Positions 26,536 to 37,100 of a DNA stretch of 64,000 nt are shown here, one piece after another. The stretch is from positions 18,099,501 to 18,163,500 of the forward strand of contig NC_068559.1 in the NCBI RefSeq assembly GCF_022201045.2, written 5' to 3'. How positions within the stretch are numbered: position 1 is the stretch's first letter; each line of letters starts with the position of its first letter. The notes beneath the pieces were generated by a model that was given only the letters and a program-made list of their open reading frames with translations, was not told where the DNA came from and searched no databases. The position numbers and the translations under genes were made by a program. Source of the DNA: Citrus sinensis (taxonomy: Eukaryota; Streptophyta; Magnoliopsida; Sapindales; Rutaceae).

Positions 26536-26685
26536 TTTGTTTGAGAAGAAAAGGGTTATTTCAACGGTGGGTTGATTTATTGAGAAAAATTGTTGGTGAA
26601 TTGCTGAAAAGAAAAAACAGAGAAGCCGAGACACAAAGAGAGAACAAAAGTAGATGGAATGATGTCGGTGAGTGGTATTGTGTTA

Positions 26686-26693
26686 TATTTATA
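26686..26693 (-). promoter_or_regulatory. TATA box of the NAC gene
   Basis: On the minus strand TATAAATA lies ~150 bases upstream of the chosen NAC start codon (26535). A transcription start ~30 bases further in would give a leader of ~120 bases and would include the 26634 ATG near its 5' end. Confidence 0.5.
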
Positions 26694-26833
26694 GTCCGTG
26701 TAATCTGAGGAGTAGTAACGTTAAGTTCAGTAGCTTAAATTGCAAGCAACTACTAAGTTTCCTAAATGGGCAAATTCGAGAAAGGCGGGAGAAGAAGAAG
26801 AAGAAGAAGATTGCGTTCAAGAATTCCTAAATT

Positions 26834-27110
26834 GCAAAATGACTACAATGCCCATTAACTTTAACTTTCTTTTCTAAAGAAATTATTGCCGTCCAAGTAA
26901 AATGGCTGGTGGCATCATTTCTCAATTTTATTTTGAAATCAAAATTTCAATTGATAATTAAACTAAATATTAATGTAAATATAGTTAATATTAACATAAT
27001 ATTACTAATAATTTGTAATACTAAAATATAAATTTAATAATCTTGTTCAATATAGCACCGTACATGATTTAGTCTTAAATTTTAATTTAATTAATACAAT
27101 ATATTATAAT
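26834..27110. repeat. NAC-upstream repeat, copy A
   Basis: This ~277 bp segment has a diverged direct copy at 28579-28850. Shared words in order include GCAAAATGAC, AATGCCCATTAACTT, TTTTATTTTGAAATCAAAAT and GCACCGTA. Copy A lies ~300 bp upstream of the NAC start codon, so the duplicated piece is part of the NAC upstream region. Confidence 0.8.
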
Positions 27111-28280
27111 ATTTTTTTTTTCCCACTTCGTTATGTTTGGTAATATCTTTATTTTTGCTGGGTGCAGATGAGAGATTACTAGACAATGGAGCAAAAAGAT
27201 TAAGAAAATAGTTTAACGATATTCAGATATTAACAAATATTAGAATACAGAAGTATGTTTATGATGCAATAGCAGATTAGCAGTCACATAAAATATTTTT
27301 TTACTTGTAATCAACAAAAAAGTAAATATTTTTTTAATTAATTCTTTGACGCCCTATCGAACAAAATCAGTATCCACGCGACCCAGGGATTAATTAGTTA
27401 AGACCATAATAATTTAACTAGAAATGAAAACATAATGTAACCTTAATAATAATAAAAGAAAAAAAAAACACTGAATGAATAATTAAATTTGATTATATTT
27501 TTATTTAATAAAACTTTCCTCCTTTTGTCGAGGTTCATAAAAAAAAGTAATAATTCTATACAATAATTGAAACCAACATACAATCATTAATAATATAAAT
27601 TCAACTCAATTTGAAATTGGATTTAAAGTTATAGAATCAATTAAAGTAAAATAAATTAAAATCTTTTTAATAAAATAAGGTAGTGATTAGACGAACTATA
27701 ATTTTTTAGATTCAGTTCTTTGGCGTATATTAAAACTTTGATAGCGACAAATAGAATTCAAATGATTATTGAAATATAGTATGCATTATTTGAATTGAAA
27801 TTGCCAAGTAAAATTACAAATAAAAAAATAACTAATAATGTAAAATCAATATAACTAAATTAGGACAAATAAAATGCTGTTAGATTTTTTTGTTATTGCA
27901 TTTTTAGTGATTAAAAATAAATGATATAATATGAGACACTTACAATTAATATTAGGATATATTGGATTGTAAATATTATGGGTGCGTTTAGCATATTATT
28001 TTGTATAATATTGTATTAACTATATTGCATCAGGTACATTGTTGTTTGATGTAGGGTGGATTATATTACATAAAAGAATTTTTTATATATATTTATGTTA
28101 AAATTATTTAAATTCATTAACATTTTAGGGTTTTATTATTAATTTTTGAAATTAAGTATAAAATAATTATTTTTATATCTTAATTTTTATAATAAAATTA
28201 TTTAATAATATGTTATTAATAAATAATAAAATATTACAATATCATGTAATATTATTGATAATATTACATTATAATATAAG

Positions 28281-28560
28281 TTAATATGTCTTCTGGCTTC
28301 ATTGCCTGCACATCAATTCAGAGCCAACATAAGAAGTTGTAAAATTAAATGGATCGTCTACTAGTGCAAGCTTTTTGGTGCAGTTCGGATAGAATTTCTA
28401 TCTAGTAGGCTAAGAGCCTCGGATAGAGGTAACATAAGAGGTTTCCTAATTTGCTTTAACTAGAAAAACTAACCGCAAGAACTATGCAGTAAGAGCAATC
28501 AAACCAGATGATTACCTGCCCATAAAAATTAGAAGTTTCAAAGTTTTGATATATTGTTCG
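28281..28560. pseudogene. Relic of an ankyrin-PGG gene intron (fourth copy)
   Basis: This stretch matches the introns of ankyrin copies 2 and 3, not their exons. ATGTCTTCTGGCTTC recurs in the copy 2 intron near 22973. GGTTTCCTAATTTGCTTTAA and CTATGCAGT, followed by GACCTGCC-like and ATAAAA words, recur in the same order in the copy 3 intron (~32190-32270). No exon sequence flanks it. I read it as the leftover of a fourth tandem copy whose coding parts are gone. Confidence 0.65.
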
Positions 28561-28578
28561 GTTGGCATTAAACAAATG

Positions 28579-28850
28579 GCAAAATGACTCAAATGCCCAT
28601 TAACTTAATTTTAACTTTTTTTTTTGTTAAGCAAATAATTACCGTCCAACTAAAATGGTCAGCCGCCTCATTTTTCAATTTTATTTTGAAATCAAAATTT
28701 GAATTGATAATTAAATTAAATATTAGAATTAATATTAACAATGATATTACTAATAATATGTAACATTAAAAATAAATTTAACAATGTTGTTCAATGCAGC
28801 ACCGTATATGGTATTGTATTAAATTTTAATGTAACTTAATACAATATAAT
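28579..28850. repeat. NAC-upstream repeat, copy B
   Basis: Direct, diverged copy of 26834-27110 in the same orientation. It starts only ~20 bp after the ankyrin intron relic ends. No NAC coding sequence remains next to it. Confidence 0.8.
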
Positions 28851-29880
28851 ACTACTAAAATTGTCAATTTTGCAAATAATTTCATAAATTGTTTAGTAAA
28901 TCTAGATGGCGAGGCAATCACTTGTGAAATAGGTTGTCATAAATGTTTGACAAATTATTCATAAAAGCGTGACGTGTCTCTAAGTATTAAAAAGGACATA
29001 TTTATTTTTTTGTCATTAATTATATATATTTTTTATGCATTATTGGTAAATTAATATATTCAAATTATTTATTGTAAATTAAATAAATTTTATGTGACAA
29101 GAATTTATTATTGATACATGTCATTTTTCATGTATTTTAGAATATTTTAGAGAACTACATTGTTACTCTCATATTCTAAGTAATTTTAATGGTCGAAATG
29201 TCAATGGACCTAGATATTTACCAAAAAAAAGTTGCAACAATTTTGACTACTGTTAATAATTAAATTATTTTTATTTTTTTAGCTTAAAAAATAAAAACAG
29301 GGACTTAATTGTTAATTACCAAATAAGCCATTCAACAACTCCTCCCTTTAGATCCAACCGTTAACTCACACAGGAGAAAATAAGGGTACCTATTCACCTA
29401 TTTAAAAGTTCAAATTTGGTTTCCATGAGCATATAAAAGTTAATCTACATGTGTTGCAAAAAAAATCGTTCGATTTTCTTTTATCCTCTCATTAACTGGA
29501 AATCATCAATTCGTGATCACTACAAAAGAATTTCTTTCTTTTTCCCTGGGAAATGAGCCAACCTATTGAAATCCATGAATTATTTGTTGTTCATGTAACA
29601 ATAGCCTGTACATGGATATTAATTTACATTGCGATAGCTACAAGCTCTTATTTATTGATAAGTTGGCAAGTTTTTTAATTCTAAGAAAAATAAAGCTCTA
29701 TTTGGTGGGAAATTTTAGAATACATCAGAAATACCACGTCAGCCATAAACCAACACGTTATGTTATGACATATGTGTATTTATTTTGAAAAACATAATGT
29801 AAGTGGTGGTTATATTAAATTTAAATACACGTCATATATTCATTACTTAGTTGTATTACCTTTCATGTATTTCATAATTT

Positions 29881-30151
29881 CTCTTATTTGGTATTGAGGT
29901 TGAACAGTTGTATCTTTTAAGCTACAGTATTAAAGTATTTAGTAAATATTAGTTGTTATAGTTTGGAAACCAAATTGATTTGAACTACCACTTATATGAT
30001 GAAAAACACATAATATCTTTACTATTTTTGTTAAAACTATTATTTTAAAGTCATATTTATTACTCATTATTATTTTTTATTTTATAATTATAGTTTTTTT
30101 TCTCGTAGCAGCTGTAACTTAAAAACTACAGTATCTCAATACCAAATAGAG
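29881..30151. mobile_element. MITE-like element with ~45 bp terminal inverted repeats
   Basis: The left end reads CTCTTATTTGGTATTGAG and the reverse complement of the right end reads CTCTATTTGGTATTGAG. Both continue into a shared TTTTAAG(C/T)TACAG word ~30 bases in. The enclosed ~270 bp is AT-rich and non-coding. I could not find a convincing target-site duplication, so the superfamily is open; the TTTGGT-type end is common in plant hAT and Mutator MITEs. Confidence 0.55.
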
Positions 30152-31425
30152 ACCAAAAGACACTAAAATATAGTCCGCACTAAATTTATTTTGATATAGA
30201 TTCACTAAATTTATTCTGGTGCTGAATCGAGTCATTTCCTTTGCAATTTACATGATGAAATATAGAATTCAGGGTCCTAATAAATAATATAAAAGAGAAG
30301 AAGTGAACTACTTGGTTAGTTTGACCAAATTTGAAATCCTTCTGTTCTTCTCTCATTGAGAAATACGGGTGAAGTGAACGTTTTTACTTTTTAGTGCTTG
30401 TGAGTTGGGTTACGTTAACCTTCCTAAATTGTCTGGGGATAAATCCAGGCGGTTTTGTTTGAAATCTTCTGATTTTGTTTCTAAGAAAAACTGGTCATTA
30501 TTATTATTATTGATAATGAAAACCATTGAAGTTTAACGAAAGAGAAATGTCTTCTGTCAAATGAAGTAATGAAATTTGAGTCACATAACATATTGGCAAG
30601 GGCAGAGGCTTATGGAGGCAGGAGGATGGTCACAGAGACAGATTTGGAAAAAAAAAATTGAAGTTTTGAAATGAAATATTAAAAATTAAGTATAAAAAGA
30701 CTGATAAGTCGCTTGCCCACTTTATTTAAACTTTATATAGGATGAAAATGTAATTTTATATTTTTTGAAATAAAGTCAAAATGACCTAATTGTTTAATTT
30801 TTGTTTCATTAATTACTTTTTTATTTTGTTAATTGATTTTCATTTTGGTTTTTACTAGTAACAATAACTTCAATTATCAATCAAAATCCCCAAATGAAAA
30901 TCGCTGCAGCTACAAAAAAAATATTTCCAAATTTCCACAGCCTTAGATGGAAAAATGGTCTAAAAGCAATCCTTTACTAACACTTCAAATTTGAACGTTG
31001 CCTCCCGGCTGTTTACTTCAACCGCCAACCCTGATAATTGGTGAGGGAAACTGCTCCAGGCAATCATAGATTCGGATACTTCTCATTAGAAAAATGCGCA
31101 TGGTAAGATATTCATTTTAAATTCTGCTCACCTGAAATGGAGCTTCTTTATTTATTAAAATTAAATGATTCTACTGACCTTTATTTCGTCAATCATGTCA
31201 GTTAGGAAAACCTATATACTAGTCTTGATGTAACAATGTCAAGATACATGATCATGGCCTTAAAACAAAATAAAGGTTTCATGTCCATAAGAAAATTTTT
31301 CTTGGAAAGGCTAAAGAAACCATACCTCCGTGAATTATATCTCCTTTTCATATTATTTTCCCATAAGTGAAGTCCTGTGTGCTTACATAAGGACAACACT
31401 AAGGCATAGGGTATATTCCACCTCA

Positions 31426-33551
31426 ATGGATAGAAAGCTATTTGAGGCAACTCAAGCAGGAAATGTCCAAAGCTTGCACCAACTTCTGGGAGAAAATCCC
31501 TTGATACTGCATACCTCTGCACTAACTTCAGCAGGAAATCCTCTACATGTTGCTTCGGCATATGGGCACATTGATTTTGTAAAGGAGATCATAAACCTGA
31601 GACCAGATATGGCTCAGGAAGTGAACAAAGATGGTTTTAGCCCTCTGCACATGGCATCATCAATAGGGCACACGGAGGTTGTAAGGGAGTAACTCAAAGT
31701 TGACCGAAAACTTTGTCAGCTACAAGGACCAGAGGCAAAGACTCCCCTGCACTGTGCAGCTATCAAAGGGAGGTCTCATGCTGTAGCCGAAATGCTTTCA
31801 GCTTGTCCAGAATGTGTCGAAGACGTGACCATTCAGCATGATACTGCTTTGCACCTTGCTATTAAGAACAGCCAGTATGGAGTGATTGCAATTATTGTGG
31901 ATTGGATTAGAGAGATGAAGAAGGAACATATTTTCAATATGAGGGATGAGCAAGGAAATACAGTGCTGCACCTAGCCACCTTGAAGAAACAACGCCAGGC
32001 AAGTCCAATCTTATATTTAATCCCGTATTCAATAATTTTCAATCAAGTTAGTTCTTGTTTCTATTGCTTTCAGATCATTATAAAGCAGTGTTTGAGTTTA
32101 GACTGTGAGGCCACTGAAAGCTCATGTCTTATTAAGCTTCATTAGCCTGGATATCTCTTGAATCTAGAGAACCATGTATCTGCAATAAGGTTCCTAATTT
32201 GCTTCAATTACAAATTTGAACTGTACGTCACTATGCAGTTAAAACAGTCATATCTGACCTGCCAATAAAATCAAAATCTGTTATAAGATCCTTACAGTTT
32301 TGTACAGTTGTTTAGAGAATTGATTAGCGTGGATTCAAAATGGTCATAAAATAAAAGGGAAAAATGTGTTTCCTAAGAGCTTAAACTTTCCTCTATTTTA
32401 AATTTATCCCCCTGCAAGTGCTAAACTCAGTTCAATCCTGTGTTTCTGCGGTATCATGTCGACCAACCACCAGTGAAGTTCAAAATGATGGTGTCTACAG
32501 AAACTGGCGAATAAAAAAACTGGTCACTAAAAAAATTTCCTCATTGCATGCTCCAATCTTATTTTAGTTTTAGCAACTTTGTTAGCTGGAAACTCCATCT
32601 ATTGACTAGGCTCAGTGTTTCATATCCTAGGACGAGTTGACTTCCAAGTTAGACACACTTCATGTCATGAAAACTTAGAAAATGATTGATATAACTGCTC
32701 GAGTAGAAACAAATATAACTGCTACGAAAGAAAATACATGTCAAGTATCATATGATTTATCTTCTGACTATAAAGAACAATTGAAAACTTGGATTCACTT
32801 GCAGGTAATAGAACTCTTACTTGGCCATCAAGCCAATGCTTCACAGGGGTTGGAAGTAAATGCCATAAATCATAGCGGTCTCACTGCATTTGACCTGCTG
32901 CTGATTTTCCTGAGTGAAGCTGGAGATAGGGAAATTGAGGAGATCCTTCGGAGTGCTGGAGCTACGGGAATGAGAGATGACAATCAAACATCAACCGATA
33001 ATCCTGCAGCATCATCAGCAGAGACAAATCCACTGCGAACAAAAAATGATGTGACGGAGTATTTCAAATTTAAAAAGGGAAGAGACTCTCCTGGTGAAAC
33101 CCGCAGTTCACTATTGGTTGTAGCTGCTTTGGTGGCAACAACAACCTTCCAGTTTGGCGTCAACCCTCCAGGGGGTGCATGGCAAGACAATAGCATACCC
33201 ACCAGCAAAACACACATTGCAGGGGAGTCTATTTGGGGTTCTACGAACACAATTGCATTTCGCCTTTATATGTTTTTCAACTCTCTGGGCTTTAAATTGT
33301 CTCTTCAAATGATCAACATCCTAACAACCAAGTTTCCTCTGCAGTTTGAGCTTCAATTGTGTTTCTTGGCAATGAATTTCACCTATGACACTGCAGTAAT
33401 AAGCATTGCACCAGATGGAGTGAAGCTTTTTGTCATTCTAACTATATCAATCCTGCCTGTAGCAATCGGACTTGCAGCTTATGGCTTCAGACTACAGCGA
33501 AAGAGGCGGCGTTCAGAACGCACAGCCACTGTTGAGCCACAGAATCAGTGA
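31426..33551 (+). pseudogene. BDA1-like ankyrin-PGG gene, copy 3 (single premature stop)
   Basis: Exons 31426-31998 and 32805-33551 have the same structure as copy 1, and exon 1 has exactly the same length (573 bases). The only visible lesion is a TAA at 31690-31692, in the second ankyrin repeat, where the sister copies have a leucine codon (CTC or TTG). After it the frame stays open through the remaining repeats (ETVLHLA-like DTALHLAIKN, GNTVLHLATLKKQR). Exon 2 is intact: VIELLLGHQANAS, RDSPGETRSSLLVVAALVAT, FQFGVNPPGG, three further hydrophobic segments and a basic tail ending at TGA. The donor is GC (CAG then GCAAGT), as in copy 1. If the stop is real the product would be ~88 residues. It could be a recent null allele, a sequencing error, or a gene reinitiating downstream. 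Without the stop it would encode ~439 residues. Confidence 0.75.
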
Positions 33552-34190
33552 AAATAAGAGATTTAATAAAGATTTCGATATTCATATTCTAGGCCTGCTC
33601 TTTTTTACTTCATCAAATGCTATATTCTGATAGCTTTAACTCCTGCTATTACGTAGACATTTATATTAGGCAGATGTAAATTCCTTGCTCAATTCTTAGT
33701 TTCTTTTTCCTTCCATTTTTGTTCCTTTTCTGTATGAAACATTGCATCTCACCTACGTCGCCAATAACAGTGCTTAGTTCACCTCATACTTTTCTGATCC
33801 TTAACTTGTCTGTAGGAAATTGAGTTGGTAAAAATTAAGGGTAAAATCTACATTAATTTACAACAGAATGATAGTCAATTTAGCTGGGCCCTAAGTAAAT
33901 AAACAATCAAAACCTATCCGACAACTCAAATCTTTGCTTACAGGAGGAAAGAAACAAATGGGCAAAACTTAAAAATTAATGAACTCAAGTAATTGAATTT
34001 CACAAGGCCAGACCAAAAAGATGGAACCAAGAAAGAAAACTTCATATGCCTACAAACCTAGATAAACAAAATATTACAGTAAGATTTTTCATTTGAAGGG
34101 GAAAAAAAAATATTACACTGAGATTAGTCAATGTCTTTCTAATTGCATTCTGTGCATCATTGTCGATGCATTAATAAATACCGCCCCGAA
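33552..34190. other. Convergent spacer between ankyrin copy 3 and TBCCD1
   Basis: Holds the 3' regions of ankyrin copy 3 (+) and TBCCD1 (-). Polyadenylation-like words are present, but no gene or repeat is visible. Confidence 0.5.
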
Positions 34191-37100
34191 CTACATAGGG
34201 TTGACTCTCAGCAGCGTGTAGTACTTGACAGGGAATGCTAGAGCAACTTGGGAGGAGTTGAAACAGAAAAGAGAACCTGAAGGAAAGCTACTTTCTCTTA
34301 CATCCTTGATTGTCCACAGCATCATCATACAGAATTAGTCATTTTGTAGGCAGTAAAGCTGACGGATATTTCCTGTAGCTGTTATTACAATAGAAAATCA
34401 CACGATTATTACAATAGAAAATCATATGATGCGTAATACAAGTAAAAAACCATGTCAACAATATAAAAGGTAGTAAAGCACTTATAAGAACAGAATTTTT
34501 ATTTTGTACTACGTTAACATGAAATAGAAAGGGGCAGGAATAGGGCAGGTGTGCAAAAATGCCTATTTGAAACTTCAATAGGAATGTAATAAAGACTGCA
34601 GAGAGCTATGACTCGTTAACCCTCCTTTTGATGCAGGAAATATGTATGTAGTTCACCTATCTATTCTAGAGATAAATCTACATAAACGAATGGAAAAGGG
34701 ATCAATCGAGGTGCATATACTCTCTGATATAGAAGTATCAAACCCCTAGTTTCAGTAACTACATTCAAATCAGGCAAACAAAATCAACTGAAAATATATT
34801 ATGTCATAGCAAAGCATAGGCTGCTGGTAAGGGAAATATGCAGAAAAATTAATCCTTTAAATCAACTTTCCAATATTAATTTTAAGATGGGAGTCCGCCT
34901 TTCACATCTTTTTCCCATTTTTTCTAGTATCAAAGCCACAGAGTACAAGCATCAACCAATCGAATGAGAAGTGAATTGAGCATACTGCAAAGAACTACGA
35001 AAGAAGTGAAAATTCAGAAAGCTGAATATGAAGATTACCATATAGCCAGTCTCTGAAGTATACATGGAGTGCACTTGACACTTCCCGTTTCCGGTTGTCA
35101 TCTAGGGGTGCCTCCTTGATAAGCTTCTTTATCTCCACCCAGCTCTTTTGCTGTGGAAAAGAGAGAATAATTTCAGAAAACCAAACATGAAGAACATTTT
35201 TTTTTATGATAGCAAACATGAATATCAGTAAAAGAACCTGAAACCAACTTTTAGAGTATCACTTACTAACACAAAAAACATGAAAACTCAGGAATTAAAA
35301 GACATCAAATCATCTGGTCATAATCAGATGGGTTGGTGCACATACTTTTCTCTGCTGAGCTGCTACATAAGCATCTGGTAATGGAAAAGGGTTGGCTTTT
35401 GTTGACCCAGCACATTCACCTCCAAACCAGTTTGGGATCTGTGTCAAGAAGTAAATGGATATGGTCATAGGTGATATGTGATTTGAAAACAAATAAATAG
35501 AAGAAACAGAATAAAACAAACCCAAGTTAGCATACCAAAAAATCTATGAATTGGTCAGGATCTACATGAGTAGCTGACTCAGCTTGAGCATCAGAGACAC
35601 CTGCCGGATGAGATAATGAGTCATGCGGATCAACTGCTCCGAGTGCCAAGGGTTCATCCCATCTGTTGATAGTTGCCTCAATACCAGCTTCCGCCATGTG
35701 CTCCTCCAACTGAGAGTAAAATGTATTATATGGTGCCACCTGACAAGAATCCAAAGAATGAAAAGAAATGTGAGTCTTCTTATCACATCAGGCATGAAAA
35801 TCAGAATCTATGAAAACCATCAGTAAAGTGCTTCACCAGATTTTAGGGTCCAAACTACCACTGCAACTAAGATGAACTCCAGAGATCACTTAAATGATAT
35901 CTTCAGTAGATGCCTAATATTTCAAGTGAATCAATAATATGTCCAGGCTGTGCTTAACCATTTAGCCAGAGTTGTTTCTTGATTTCTAACTTTTTCAGCA
36001 TGACTGAAAATAGAGTCAGAAGGTATATAAAGAATTGGTCCAGTGAGATTGGTTCTAAATGATTCCAACAAAAGTGTCAACTAGAATAGAATGAAGTGAC
36101 CATTATAAATTCTAAAATTCCTTTATGAAACTGCCTGCTGCCAAGCTTAAAATTAATGACTACCATATTGGCTGTTGCTCATAGAATTCTATAGCTAATG
36201 TGAAATCCTACCTCTATTCAGAGGAAAAACTACATAATTAATATAAGCTGTAACAGAAATATAATAAGAAAACAGTTAGCTCGTCACAAGATAGTGTCCA
36301 ATATTTCCATTAAAGGCCGGTATGGCCCACGCAGTACAGTTGTCTTGCCTGTTCTTCATGCCAAGCACATGATGGCATAATAGCAAATAGACCAAAACAA
36401 CTTACTCTAGAACTAAGCAACTCCACCAATAAGCTAAACTAATTTTCTACAACACAATATCATTTATTTCCCAAAATCATTATAGTCCATTTCAATAGGA
36501 AGCAAATTCATAAGCACAAAGAACTAGCTGCCAACTTTGTGAACACAACATCAAAACTGACCAACTCACCTGTAGCTTATGGTTATCACCCACAATGAGT
36601 GGTCTCTGGTTTACTCCCAGAAAGAAGACGCACTCGCGACAATTGGCAATGCAGACTCGTCTTGCTGCTGTAATCACATGAACTCGCTCACAGTGTTCAA
36701 CCCTTACAGCCTGCAGAAGGAACCAAAATCATACATCATACTTTACTAGTATTACCTTCCATCCAAGATAAAAGAGGCAACATAATGCATAAAGTCAAAC
36801 TCAGATGCTAGCTAAAGACATATACTACAATTATCCGGTTGATTACTTGACATAACAGAGAAGAAAGAAGACAGTAAATGCTCAAATATGAAAGAAAACT
36901 GCAAGTGAAAAACGAATGACATTTCCCAGGGTGAGAGTATACATAATTATTTAGGTCAATGGGAATATTCCTGTTAAAACCCAGACCAGGAATAAAGAAA
37001 TGAATATGTATGAGTACTCAAGACCCTTTATCAAGCAGTTTAAGAAAGACTGCATGCCAGTATATACTATCTTTTGAAAATAGTACAACCTAAAAGGAAC

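Larger units (their letters stand above)
26536..31425. other. AT-rich region with NAC upstream DNA, duplication scar and MITEs
   Basis: No gene is visible in this ~4.9 kb. It starts with the NAC leader and promoter, including a GAA-type run at ~26793-26813. It then holds two copies of a ~275 bp NAC-upstream segment, an ankyrin-gene intron relic, an AT-rich stretch at ~27980-28260 that may be an old MITE, and an inverted-repeat element at 29881-30151. The last ~200 bases are the presumed promoter of ankyrin copy 3. The repeats are listed separately. Confidence 0.5.

Noticed and set aside
26536-26634. 33-residue N-terminal extension of the NAC protein
   Set aside because: NAC proteins start shortly before the first subdomain; the extension is hydrophobic and unlike family members, so it is more likely leader.
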